64,000 bases of DNA, taken from assembly GCA_963922205.1 (NCBI GenBank), contig CAWUHX010000140.1, positions 858,582 to 922,581 of the forward strand, read 5' to 3'. The translations under genes were made by a program, and so were the position numbers. This DNA is from Romanomermis culicivorax (lineage: Eukaryota; Nematoda; Enoplea; Mermithida; Mermithidae). Shown here one piece after another: positions 1-11,100 of the stretch (position 1 is its first letter; every line of letters begins with the position of its first letter). The notes beneath the pieces were generated by a model. That model was not told the origin of the DNA and did not search any database. It worked only from the letters and a program-made list of their open reading frames with translations.

Positions 1-715
1 TGTAATTTTGTCGGTTGACTCTTCTACTTCTCTTACGATGAAAAGTTCAGTCACGTTTGACATGGTTTTGTTAACTTAACAGAACATGTACATTTTACAA
101 AAGATGTTGTTTGACGTCAACAATCTTGTTACTTCTTCGGTCAAACTTATACAATGAATGCATAAGTTGTGTTGGCGGTAACTAATAATCGTCTTGAGGT
201 CAAATCTTGAAGTATTTAGTGATAATTCTGTCATGCAAGTTTAACAGATCAAATGTTTGATAAATATGCCTATAGAGCTTTTTTTACCCACTCATCCCCA
301 GCCCCCTTCGATTAAATGTCCGAGGACCCTTCTCCCTGGAAGCTTTTTGATGTACATGTCTGTATTTGTCTATCTTTGACATTTGGATAATCCAACGCAC
401 AGGATGGCCAGATTAAGATGACTCAAGAACGTTTTTGTCTACACTACAATAGTATGATCACTCCATTGTTAATACAGTACTGAAACCCCTGAAAGATTAT
501 CACAACATTTGTCAACAAGTATTTTGATTTTTCATGCCTATTTTCCTGAGAAACTTCATTGGCTGACACTAGACTATAGTCAGTTGTTTAACTGCTTGCA
601 AGTATAACAATGACAAATTAAAGTTCCAATCTCGAAGCTGATAAAGCTTTTACTGTATGAGCATATCTTTAAAATTTTTTGCCACAATACCCAAGAATGC
701 TTGCCTTACCGTAAG
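1..715. other. AT-rich stretch with no recognisable gene
   Basis: Both strands hold only short, interrupted reading frames. I see no RNA gene or clear repeat before the target-site duplication of the next transposon. Confidence 0.5.
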
Positions 716-724
716 GCTTTTGAA

Positions 725-2832
725 GGGCATCACTAATCGGTAGAATCTGCGTGGGGATGCTGATGGTGGATATGGTCTAATTGGTGGATGTGGATATGGG
801 TGGCGGATGCAGAATCCCCATATCTGCTCCCTAATTGGCCGATGAAAAAGATGGAATCCGCCTTTTTCAAATGACAAACTAGTATCAGAAGGCAGCATTG
901 CAACCGAGGAGACATCGATGGATACCTAGAATTGCACATGTAAGGGCGCAAGCAACACTATGTTGATTGGATGTGATTTGGGGCAATCTCCAAATTGCAG
1001 GGGATATTACCATCAAGATTGTGAAAACGTGTCGAAGACCGTCTATTTCAAAAAATGAAAACCAAAGCCATATTGGGAGTGCAGCACATGCTTCCAAATA
1101 ACACGTTTTCGTTGGGCACCACCAGCTTTCGCCATCGAACCAACAAACTGAACAATATGTGTAGGTTGGACCCATGTTTCACCATGAATTCAATCTAAAT
1201 TTCTTGGAACAGGTATATTAATTTATACAGTTTATTCTGTGAACCAATTTCAGTTCCCAATTAACACTTTTCAGATACCTCAGGAACTTTCTCAGTACGA
1301 AGAAGCAATATTGTCATGGGCAAAGCATCTACATAACATCGGCGCTTTACGAACACAAATAGATACTTTCAGTGCAGTGGACAAATTCTTCATCAATTTA
1401 ATCAAGCCACTGGTCCACTTGTACTGAACATTGACTTGCAGCAATAGCAACTGCTCAAGCAAAAAAGTGGTAACCCGAATTGACTTTCTGAACAAGTAAA
1501 AATAAGAAATGTACCAAAAAAACCTTTTTTACATTTTCTACTTTACATGCATATAAAAGACAAAATGGATAAATTTGTACACCAAGAGTTTCATAAATGC
1601 CACGAACTATGTAAACAAAGATTGGGTGATAAAAGATGTAGCGGTACATGCACTATAGATCAGCCTGAATTGATGCAACAGATACCTCTCATGTTGCCAC
1701 CAATTTTTTTTGTGGAATGCCCCATTCATGGATATATTCGACCTTCCCATTACTTGGACCATAAAAAATAAAAAGTTAGTGTTTCCTTCTTAACTTAACT
1801 GACTATAAATTAACCTTCCATTTACACATTTTTTTACAGATTCCATCTGGGCTCAGTAATACTCTACACACAGAGCCATTTCTCATGCATTTTAATATGA
1901 CCCAACACGCATACCTCATCGTATTATTTCTGTGATAGTAAGTATCTGGAATTTCGGGAAGTCAACCTGCATAATGTTGACGAAAAAGTGAGTCAATGTT
2001 TACTACAATACACATTTTATTTTACCATTTAATTTTATCATTATTACTCTTAATTTTTCTTGCTCAAATATGTGACCAAATTTTTATTTCTTCTTTAATT
2101 TCATGTGATTTCTACTTTTTCCAGTGTTTTAATATTGTAATTTGTATTATTTTAATTTTTCTCGCATTGTTGTACATCTTGTTTGTTTTAAATTCATTGT
2201 ACATATTTAGTTACCGGTTGTTGTATATATTTGTGTATTTGTTGTTTCAATTTTAAATTTTTGTATGTTGTATGTATGTTGTATTTTCAATGTATATAGT
2301 TGTTTATTTTGTTATTGTAATTGTACATGATTGTTTCTCATCCATATGTAAATAAAATGTATATTAGATTTTGATAAACAGTTGAGCGTTTAGATAAATT
2401 CACATACTGATAAACATTTGAGCATTCAGATAAATTAAAGTGTACATAAGGCATAGGAATCTGCCTTGAGATGGGTTTTTCAACCTTGAAATTAATGCTT
2501 AGGATATCCGCATATCTGCACTACATATCTGCCCATTAGATGTTGTGCGGATGGGGGATATTTCTCCGCCAGCCAGCACAATATCCGCCAATTAGACGTG
2601 CATATCCCCCAAAAAGGTTGACAGCTACGACAAAATATTTGAAGGTTGACGACAAAATATCTGCAATCCACAAAACATATCCGCCGATTAGACATGGAAA
2701 AAGCAGATTCCGCATCGGCTGATTAGACATAAATATCAGCAAAAAAAAGAGTGGATATTTATCTGCCGACAATATCTGCATCTGCAGATTAGACCATATC
2801 CACTATGCGGATTCCGCTGATTAGTGATACCC
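725..2832. mobile_element. 2.1-kb TIR DNA transposon with 9-bp target duplication
   Basis: The left end begins GGGCATCACTAATC and the right end is the inverse of GGGTATCACTAATC. Identical 9-bp direct repeats GCTTTTGAA lie just outside, at 716-724 and 2833-2841, as expected of a target-site duplication. The inverted ends are long and internally repetitive: short boxes of the form CGGATAT...TCTAATTGG recur at 745-870 and, inverted, at 2500-2830. A 9-bp duplication with long subterminal repeats fits Mutator-like elements best, but no transposase is recognisable. The two longest internal frames on the + strand (1239-1427 and 1547-1771) match nothing I know. I read it as non-autonomous or decayed. 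Confidence 0.75.
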
Positions 2833-2909
2833 GCTTTTGAACACAACAGGTTTCAGTATTGCCAGATAACATTCGACAGAAAAAATTAATACAGAATTGT
2901 TGAACCTAA

Positions 2910-4094
2910 GGGCCGGATGTTAGAAAGAATAGTGTTATCTCAGGAATAAATTCCAGTATAAAGTGAGGCATAAATATTTGTCATATGATTGAAAGAGGAA
3001 TAACTGTGCTTAACTCTAGAATAAATTTTGTATGACAGAAAGTGGAACAAGGCTTATCTCAGGGATAAATCCTGGAATAAATTGACGGAATAAAATTAAC
3101 CATATGACAGAAAGTATAAAATGCTATGTCTGGAATAAAAAATGGTCATTTTATTCCTCAGTTTTATAAATGCTCGGAGCAGGTATAACTGGAGAAATAA
3201 GAAATTTTAGCCCCATTTTGCTACAAAAAAAACAAAACACAAAAAAAACATTTTCTTTTCTTGTGTTCTTTGTCTAGCATGGAAAAAATCGAAATATTGG
3301 GACTGTTAATAGAAACTGATCCAATCGAAAATACGATTGTACCTGTAAACAGTTCATTAAAAGAATTTCTCTTACGTTACTGTAACGTAAAGAAACAGTT
3401 CAAATTATAATTGATGAATTAGGAGTTACTCTTCAACAATCAGCTGCACGTCACAATGTTTTAAGTCCTGAAACACAAGTAAGCAATCAATCGTCTTCAT
3501 ACTCTTTTTTAATCCTTTCCATTTTACAAGCAATTTTTCATTTGATCTTGATCGACAATTTGGGTTTTTGTCAAATGCACCACCAATAGATTCCCATGCC
3601 GACTTTTTCGCTTTGAGATAGGATCCGTCCGTTTATTTTCTACAATATGTATGTGATCTCTGACCACTTCGATTAAGAAAATCACTTTCTCAGTTGAAAA
3701 ATTTGATTCGCGATTTTTATGGGCTTTCAGCCATTATACAAAAAAAAACAAATAACTCGACTAAAAACGATTTCTTTATGGAATTTTCAAAAAAACTATT
3801 TTTGTCAAAGTTATTTTTGTTCTACCTTTTCTTTGTAACCTCATGCTTTTACTGAATTTCAATGAGCTTCTTTTTCAAATATCGAGAACATGCGTAATTC
3901 TTTCTTATCCCAGGAATAGATCCATTTTATTCCTGGCCCATCTATTTCGCTGTTACTCTGCTTTCTGTCATACTTTTATTACAGCTATTCCTGTAATAGC
4001 TGAGCCGAGAATAACATTTATGTCAAGAACAGCTACCCCATGAATAAGACTTATTCCTGAGATAACTTGTTCCTCTTCCTGTCATCTGGCCCTC
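2910..4094. mobile_element. PIF/Harbinger-like element, decayed
   Basis: The left end GGGCCGGATG is mirrored by CATCTGGCCC at the right end. Subterminal sequences are also inverted: a TTATCTCAGGAATAAA box lies at about 2937 and its inverse at about 4050. The 3-bp flanks (TAA left, TCA right) resemble the TWA duplication of PIF/Harbinger elements but do not match exactly. Inside is a fragment that looks like the N-terminal part of a Harbinger transposase (separate entry). The right ends are AT-rich repeats of ATTCCTG/CAGGAAT. Confidence 0.55.
3279..3479 (+). pseudogene. Relic of a Harbinger-type transposase N-terminal exon
   Basis: An ATG at 3279 opens a 44-codon frame. One frame over, downstream, the sequence reads like the helical N-terminal part of PIF/Harbinger transposases: a KETVQIIIDELG segment followed by the hallmark LSPETQ, then a CAA|GTAAGC splice donor at about 3480. 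Joining the two halves needs a frameshift near 3395-3410, and no DDE catalytic exon is visible downstream. The similarity is judged by eye from known family motifs, so this is a moderate call. Confidence 0.45.
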
Positions 4095-4341
4095 AATTCC
4101 GAAAATGCAATACAACAAAAGATTACTTTACACTTCCAGCTGAGACCATGCAACATGGTTGGAGAATAAAATGCACAGAACGACAGAACCTAAATCAGGA
4201 TTGGCAGTATTATTTGCGAGATGTGCTGCATCTTGACCGGACATTAGAGTGCGGGACAATAGAGTGCATGGACATGGAGCACATTTGATAAAGCTGATTC
4301 TTTCGAATCGACGTTCCCTTTTATGCAATGAACGTGAATTC

Positions 4342-4593
4342 TATAGTCTGTTTTTTAATAAAATGCTTCCAAATAGAAAAGTGACACAAATCAGAACTGC
4401 CGTCAACATTGTTGACATATAGTACTTACTATAAAATTTTTCAGTCGAGAAATTGTTAAAGGTTAGGTCAGTATGTTCACAAATTTCCAGTCCTACATAT
4501 GATAAATTGTTTATCAGAAAATCGTAAAAACTTGAAATACAACTTGCTTTCTACTTTCATTATTTAGAAGCATTTCAAGAAAAGCAGACTATA
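4342..4593. mobile_element. TA-flanked MITE, 252 bp
   Basis: The ends TATAGTCTG and CAGACTATA are inverse, and the similarity runs inward for about 35 bp (AAATGCTTC...AAATA). TA at both tips fits a Tc1/mariner-type or related TA duplication. Related ends occur at 24740-24771, 42679-42866 and 42981-43020, so this is a dispersed family. There is no coding capacity. Confidence 0.6.
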
Positions 4594-5231
4594 AATTGTT
4601 TTTGAACATAAAAAATATCAAGCTTTATTTCAAAGCTGACAAAGTTTTTCTCTAAACTGCGTATATAATTCTGGATGCGAGTCAGAAATTCAAGATGAAT
4701 TCGAAAATAAAATGAAACAATTTCATTCAAAGGTTCGAAGGTCAAATATTTGCAATTTTTCAGTCACCAGTGCAATTCTTGTGTGAAAAATGTGTATACC
4801 CCATCTCTCTACTAACTTCTCGAACATTCATTGATTCGCCACTTTTCTACTCAGAAAGTGTTTTTACAAACAGCCAGCAAACTTTGATTTCTGATTTTTA
4901 CAAATAATAAACACAATAGAAATATGTGTGATAATGGAACAGAGGTATATCTCATATGAACGACTGGACAAAAAAAACGTAAAAAAATGTAAGAATATCA
5001 GTAATGATAGAATGGACGAACAATGTGAAATAAAAAGAATATAAGAGAAAAACAAAAGAAAACAAAGGGAAAAGAATATTTTATCATATAAAGAATAGGA
5101 GACGAAAAAGGAAGCGTGCGTAATAAGAAAAAGAGAAAAAGAAAGAAAAAGAAGAAAATACTCAGTGGTGGAAAATGTTATTACCTGAACTTCTCTGGTG
5201 TCATGAAAAATGTGGAGAATCAGCATTTTTG
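4594..5231. other. Gene-free flank with purine-rich tract
   Basis: No coding frame or RNA gene is recognisable. About 5030-5165 is a strongly purine-rich + strand (AAAAAGAGAAAAAG-type). Such a tract gives a spurious long frame on the - strand, which I do not call a gene. Confidence 0.5.
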
Positions 5232-5235
5232 AGCT

Positions 5236-5712
5236 TGTTGAGGTGGGCTCAGGTGCACGTGTTCAGCTTCCGGCGTTGGTGCGCAGGCGGTTGGACGCGG
5301 CGAAAAGTGGCCGGAAAGAATGATATATTTGCATAGGTTTATGCTGCCACTGTTTCGCGTGTTTTCTGTCTTTTTGTCATTGTTAAAAAGACTTATTTTA
5401 TGGAGCGTCGCCGCCATCGTCTTGTTTATAACATTTTTATTTATTATTTGTTATTGGCGTCGCCCTTCGTCACCCAATACACTTTGGACCTGTAAGTGTA
5501 TTGTTTTGTGAGCGTAGTGGAAGGAGTCTTTAAGACTAGGAGTGGAGACTTGGGTAGGAACTCCTAAGGTACGTGCCAAGGTGTTCTGCCTGAGGTTTAG
5601 TGAAAGTTCTGGTGTATATCTGGTGAAACGTCTGCGAGAGTTTGGTGTTTGTTGTTGTTGTTAGCCTGTGGTTAGAACTGTTGCTTGATTGTGACCCCAC
5701 AGCTGCCTAACA
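5236..5712 (+). repeat. 5' LTR of element 1
   Basis: It starts TGTTGAGG and ends GCCTAACA. A TATA-like GATATATTT lies near 5313, a plausible U3 promoter element. A strong splice-donor-like AAG|GTACGT lies at 5566-5574 and is kept as GAG|GTACGT in the 3' LTR. A 63-codon hydrophobic frame (5320-5511) lies inside but is probably fortuitous. Confidence 0.95.
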
Positions 5713-5713
5713 A

Positions 5714-5731
5714 GTGGTGGACTCTTAACGC
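5714..5731 (+). promoter_or_regulatory. Primer-binding site of element 1
   Basis: One base after the LTR the sequence runs GTGGTGGACTCTTAACG. The TGG followed by a stretch complementary to an acceptor arm is the expected form of a tRNA primer-binding site. Element 2 has the matching AAGTGGTGGCTTCTGAC directly after its LTR. The priming tRNA is not identified. Confidence 0.65.
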
Positions 5732-5796
5732 CTCTCACGACGGATAACCGGAGAACCACCAGAAAAATAACTAAACCTCCTGGGTTTTATTTACAG

Positions 5797-5820
5797 GCAC
5801 ATACCGGAAAAGTGAAAAAG
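5797..5820 (+). promoter_or_regulatory. Short gag leader after a possible splice acceptor
   Basis: TTTTATTTACAG ends at 5796, 24 bp before the gag ATG, and resembles a 3' splice site. Together with the donor at 5568/5569 inside the LTR it could define a leader intron (5569-5796). That splice would remove the primer-binding site, so it could serve translation only and not genomic RNA. This is inference from the splice signals. Confidence 0.3.
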
Positions 5821-8127
5821 ATGAGTATTCCGGTAGGAAAAATGTTGAGGACTCCTCCTAGGTCACACGAACCTAGTGTTTCGAATCTGGACTCTGCTGA
5901 AGAACACGCAGCGGTAGAAAAGGTTCAAGCACAGGCGCCTGAGACTGAAGGAAGGAGAGAGAGTGGAATTGCCGAAATGGCAAGAGTTGAAGAAGAGTTG
6001 AGGAGAAGTGGTTTTGAGATGGCTAGGAGAGCCGAGATTGAAACTACTGTAAGTGGTAGTGTCAGAGGTCAGCAGACCTTTGAGAAGGAGAGACCGACGT
6101 CGCCCTCGAAGTTGGTCCATCGGATGGCCGAGACGCTGGAGGAGATTAGACGGAAATCGAAACCGGCGTGGAGGTCAAACATGATGGACATGAATTACGA
6201 CGAATATTACGAGGACGCGCCGGCCGATTTATACGACGACAAATATTCGAGGCGATACGACCCCGAAATGGCGAATTTTATTCGGCGAGAGGAGCAGAGG
6301 GATCGAGTCGATCCCAAGGACGTACGAATTAACGCGCTGGAGAAGAAGGTCGAGTTATTGATCAAAGTAATCGAAAGCGCGCAGATCAAGGAAAAGGAAA
6401 CGGAGGATGATCAACGGAGGAAGATAGGTGAGTCTTCTTACCTTGAGAATAGAGTTGAGAGAGTAACTGAACCTAAGAGAGAGGTTCATTCAGAAGTTTA
6501 TGTCAGGTCTCAAGAGGACAGAGACAAATATTCGGCTAGAGATAGAGGTTGGACTGAGGAGCCGCAGAGTTCGAGGAATGCTGAACAAGCACAATCGAAT
6601 GCCTACGGTTACTCAGAGAATAGGAGATCAAGGGAAAGGAAGGTGACTATTTGCGATGAATCGTCCCAGGGAGAGGACAGGTTTTCTCGTCCCACTCCTT
6701 GGAGAGATACCGCAAATAGAGCTGACCTTAGCCCTGAGAGGAGAAGAAAGAGAAAGTCGAAGAGTCGAAAGAGATCTCACAGATCTAGAGCTAGAAGTAG
6801 ACATTACTCGGATAGTGATAATAGCAGTTCATCTACTTCGAACTCTAGCTCAAGTGTTGAAGTTGATGTGAGAGATGTGGTAAAGGCCTTGAAACATAGA
6901 CCTTTACATGATAGCATAAAGCCGACGGAGGCTTTGAAATTTTTTACTGATCTGGAAAGTGAATTTCTGGAGAATACGGCTGATAAAGTGAAAAAGGAGT
7001 GTTTGAGAAGGTTGTCTCAAAATACGGCGAGGAGGATAGCGAGAACATCCTCAAGTTATACAGAAGCGCGGAGAAATATTTTAAAGTATCTCGCGCCGAC
7101 TTATGATTTGACGATGCTCAAAAGAGAGTTATTTAATATGAAACAGGAAGAAGGCGAATCAGCCTTGGAGTTTTTAAAAAGGTTGAGTAATCATGTGGAT
7201 CTGGTCTATGCAGATCAGAGTGATCAAGTAAGGCAAGAGAATATTATTAATGCCTTCATTTATAAAAGTAGTCCGTTGTATCAGACGGAGTTGCAGGACG
7301 TATTGCCATCGATGAAAACTTGGCAAGACCTTGCATACGCCGTAACTCAGATTGATAAAAAGTATAAGAATGTTTTTACTACTTTTGGAGCCAAGGATAA
7401 ACCGATTGTAGTGAATCAAGTTGTAGCTACGGAGGAGATGTGCCCGGATATTGCTTTTGTCGGGAATGCTCCGTATGGAAGTACTAAAAAGTATAACCAA
7501 ACGAAGTCAAGACCACAAAATCAGTTGCAAAAGGCAGTGGAAGAGGAGAGAAGTGAGGAGAATGGGGAAGAGATGCTACCTGGTCCGTCGCCTCGTGATG
7601 TCAAAAAGTCTAACGAGGAGCAGGCCAAGGAGTCTTTTCTAGCTATTCTCTCAAAGGAGTGGCTACAATTGGTTCAGAAAGTAGATAAATTACAAGTTAC
7701 TCAGAGTGAAGCCTTAAAAGAGTTGACTACTGTGAAGGCTGCGTCTGCTGAAAAGCAGAAGCAGTTGAAGCAGCAGAGACCCTATTGCATTTATCATAAG
7801 AATAATACGCATGCTACGGAGGAGTGTAAGACATTAGCATACCGGCGTCAGCAACAGCAACGCGGTGGATTTAACCGTGGCATGCCTAATCAGTATTATG
7901 GTGGTGATAGAAACGCTTCATATAGAGGAAGTTTTAGAGGTAGAGGTGGACCTCAGTTTGGATTTAGAGGAAGAGGAAGAGGTGCCTATTATGTAGGATT
8001 CCCCGAAGAAGATCAAATGTACGGGTATGACCCAGAGTTTGAGAGATACAGGGAATTCTGCAGACTTAGGGAGCAAGGCATCCAGTTGCAGAGGCGAACC
8101 TCAGTTGATGTTACCTGCACCAACTAG
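5821..8127 (+). CDS. gag: Gag polyprotein of element 1
   Basis: 768 residues from ATG 5821; the open frame reaches back to a GTG at 5812, but the ATG is the likelier start. The protein should form the virus-like particle and bind element RNA. Residues 1-340 are charged and coil-like, with an Arg/Ser-rich basic stretch near 308-343 followed by a Ser tract. Residues about 350-520 form a helical, capsid-like Gag region. A zinc-knuckle-like motif C-x2-H-x4-H-x4-C sits at C656, H659, H664 and C669, a CHHC pattern rather than the usual CCHC. It is followed by an RG/RGG-rich tail ([14 protein letters not shown]) that probably also binds RNA. Pol overlaps the 3' end in the +1 frame. Gag of element 2 has the same layout, including the CHHC knuckle. 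Confidence 0.9.
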   Translation: MSIPVGKMLRTPPRSHEPSVSNLDSAEEHAAVEKVQAQAPETEGRRESGIAEMARVEEELRRSGFEMARRAEIETTVSGSVRGQQTFEKERPTSPSKLVHRMAETLEEIRRKSKPAWRSNMMDMNYDEYYEDAPADLYDDKYSRRYDPEMANFIRREEQRDRVDPKDVRINALEKKVELLIKVIESAQIKEKETEDDQRRKIGESSYLENRVERVTEPKREVHSEVYVRSQEDRDKYSARDRGWTEEPQSSRNAEQAQSNAYGYSENRRSRERKVTICDESSQGEDRFSRPTPWRDTANRADLSPERRRKRKSKSRKRSHRSRARSRHYSDSDNSSSSTSNSSSSVEVDVRDVVKALKHRPLHDSIKPTEALKFFTDLESEFLENTADKVKKECLRRLSQNTARRIARTSSSYTEARRNILKYLAPTYDLTMLKRELFNMKQEEGESALEFLKRLSNHVDLVYADQSDQVRQENIINAFIYKSSPLYQTELQDVLPSMKTWQDLAYAVTQIDKKYKNVFTTFGAKDKPIVVNQVVATEEMCPDIAFVGNAPYGSTKKYNQTKSRPQNQLQKAVEEERSEENGEEMLPGPSPRDVKKSNEEQAKESFLAILSKEWLQLVQKVDKLQVTQSEALKELTTVKAASAEKQKQLKQQRPYCIYHKNNTHATEECKTLAYRRQQQQRGGFNRGMPNQYYGGDRNASYRGSFRGRGGPQFGFRGRGRGAYYVGFPEEDQMYGYDPEFERYREFCRLREQGIQLQRRTSVDVTCTN

Positions 8128-11100
8128 TCAACCTGCTATTCAGGGTAGTACCGTCCAGGATCAGTCTGGATCATTTGTTTCGAACCAGTCGCAACCTAGT
8201 TCGCATAACGTAATGGTGACAAGCCGTACGGATGTGGATGATGAAAGCGAGCAGAGTAGAAACAAATCTTCTAGTTTGGTTCTCGGAAGTATTATTCACC
8301 TGGATAAGGTGACACCTCTAGAGAAAGTGAAAGAAAGAGATTTGGCTCATGTGAAATATGGAAGAAGAGCAACGGACGTAGAGAGAAGGTTGTTGGAAAA
8401 TTATCCGAAAACGGTTCCTTTCTACATAAATGTGGTTATTAAAGAAACGGCTACCAGAGCTTTAATCGATACAGGAGCTCAGTGTACGGTCATGTCTTCT
8501 AAGCTCCTGAAAAGGGCATTAGACGTTGATTATACAGTGTACCCTCGTATCCTTAAAGTGACTGTAGCTGACGGAAAAGTTGTGCATGCCTATGGGTATG
8601 TACCAGTTTGTATGAAGACTGAATTCGGAAGTTTTCCAGTCAATGCTATAGTGTTGCCAGATGCAGGTGAGGACCTGATCTTGGGCACAGACTTTTTAGC
8701 ACACCCAGATTTAGGTGTGGTGATTGATTTCAAAAGGAATGCCATGACAATACAAGGCATTGAGAGAAAGATTGACGTAGTTCAAGTTCCTTCTGTAACT
8801 ACTGTGCAAACGGTAATGGAAGAAGTAACTAAAGTCAGTGTGGCGTCGACTGATTGCATAAATCAAATTGTTTATCCAAAAGTTTGTCTGCTAAAGACAA
8901 CTGTTGCAATTGTTGCATGTAGTAAAACCTACATTCCATATGGAACAGATGTTTTGATGAAGGCAAAACTTTGGGATCAACATGGAGATGCCACGTTGAA
9001 CGGAATTATTGTCGAATCAAAGGATTCTGAAAGGAAGTTCAGAATGGAGAAAGCGGTTGTAGACGGATCACAAGAAGAGTTTGTAGTACTAATCTCCAAT
9101 ACCACGGGTTCTGGATGTCGGTTTGAGAGAGATCAAATCATTGGCTATACAGAATCTATGCTTATTGAAGATGACGATACGTACAAGAAAGTGAAGGAAA
9201 TGAAAAAGATAAAGGAGGAAGAGGAATATCAGACCTGCATGGTAAAGGAAGGAATGCCTGCATTATCAAAAGCTGATTCTGTAGAGTTCTATACTTCACT
9301 ATGCAAGATGATATCGAAGGCGAAAATTTCGGAAGAGAAGAAAACGGAAGCTATAGAGTCTTTGTTGAAGTACAGAGATGTCTTTAGTTTGCCTGGTGAT
9401 CCGGCTACTACAACCCCAGCTCTGACATGCAAGATAGATACAGGAGATGCGAGACCTGTAGCAAAGAGATATTACAGAGCTTCAATTAATAGTCGGCCAG
9501 GAGTAAGGCGACATATAAAGGAGATGTTGGATCAAGGAGTGATCGAGCCCTCGAAGTCACCGTGGGCTGCACCCTTGTTCCTGGTTGGAAAGAAAGATGG
9601 AACTACGAGACCAGTAGTTGATTTTAGAGGTATAAACGAAGTGACCAAGGATGATAAATATCCCATCCCGAGAATGGATGACTATTTAGATTGCCTTGGA
9701 AGAGCGAAGTTTTATACGACTCTAGATTTGAAGTCGGGATATTGGCAGATCCCGATGGAGGAGGAAAGCAAGGAGAAAACGGCCTTTATATGCCAAGAGG
9801 GCTTATTTCAGTTTAAAGTGATGCCGTTTGGGTTAAAGAATGCACCTGCTGAATTCCAAAGGATGATGGAGAGAATCCTTGGGGATTTGGTATGGAAAAT
9901 TTGCCTAGTGTACATAGATGATATTATCATCTTCTCGAATACGTTCGAGGAACACTTAGAGAATTTGAACTTGGTGCTAGAAGCGTTGAGGAAGGCGAAG
10001 TTGACTCTTAAGCCAGAGAAATGTGAATTTCTTCCCGAGAAGGTGCACTTTTTGGGACACATCTTGGATGCGAATGGAATTTCTCCGGATCCTAAGAAGG
10101 TCAAGGCGATAACAGAATTTCCATTCCCAGATTCTGTTAAGAAAATGCAAAGATTCCTAGGTATGCTACAATGGTGTAAGAAATTTATACCGGACCTAGC
10201 AGCACTAGCTGAACCGTTGTATAAATTAACCGGCAAAAAGGGAACATGGAATGTAACGGAGTTACATTACACAACTTTTGAGAAGCTCAAAGTAGCATTG
10301 ACCTCAGTACCTTTCTTAAGACATCCAATTCTAGATGGATCTGCACGATTCATTCTTCAAACGGATGCCAGTGGAATTGCATTGGGAGCAGTGTTATGTC
10401 AAGAGACTGACTCGGAACGTTGGGTAGTTGCCTACAATAGTCGGATATTGCGGGCGGAAGAAAGGAAATGGTGCGCCACCGAAAGGGAATGCTTAGCTGT
10501 GGTTTACGGCCTTAAAATTTATAAACATTATCTTTTGGGCCAAAAGGTCAGGATTCAAACTGACCACAAACCATTATTATCAATGAGGGTGAATACACAG
10601 ACTAATGACAAACTCAAGAGGTGGTACGCATTCATTTGCCAGTTTAATCACAAGTTGGAGTACGTGCCTGGCAGACAAAATGCCATGGCAGATTTCCTCT
10701 CGAGGAAGGAGGAACCGGATGAGCAGAAAGAGAAGTTGCCACCAAAATGGGAGCTTATCTTTCAGAAAGAAGAAGTGAAATCTCTTGCTGAAGACGAAGT
10801 CCTTAACCAAAACCACAAAGTTTTAGTGAAACAACTTCGGGAACTCAGAGGAGATGAAGTGGATGAGGCTGTAGGAGTCTTCACTCCGGTGAAGATGGCC
10901 ACAGCTTCAGTGGCTTCAAAGTATAGTGTTAGTGATGAAACTCAACTTAATATTTCTCCAGAATTTGATAATTATCGAACGCCTGAGAAATATGAAATTG
11001 AGGCGGTAGTCACTAGACAAATGGCAAAAAACTTGCAGCAGGAGGAAAAAGGACATCCTCCTGGGCAAGCAAAACCTAAAGAAGAGGTGAAGAGAATATT

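Noticed and set aside
1239..1771. Two short frames as a transposase gene of the 725-2832 element
   Set aside because: No catalytic motif or family similarity is visible.
5320..5511. 63-codon hydrophobic frame in the LTR, repeated in the 3' LTR
   Set aside because: It is present twice only because the LTRs are nearly identical, so this is no evidence of selection. I see no similar frame in the LTR of element 2.
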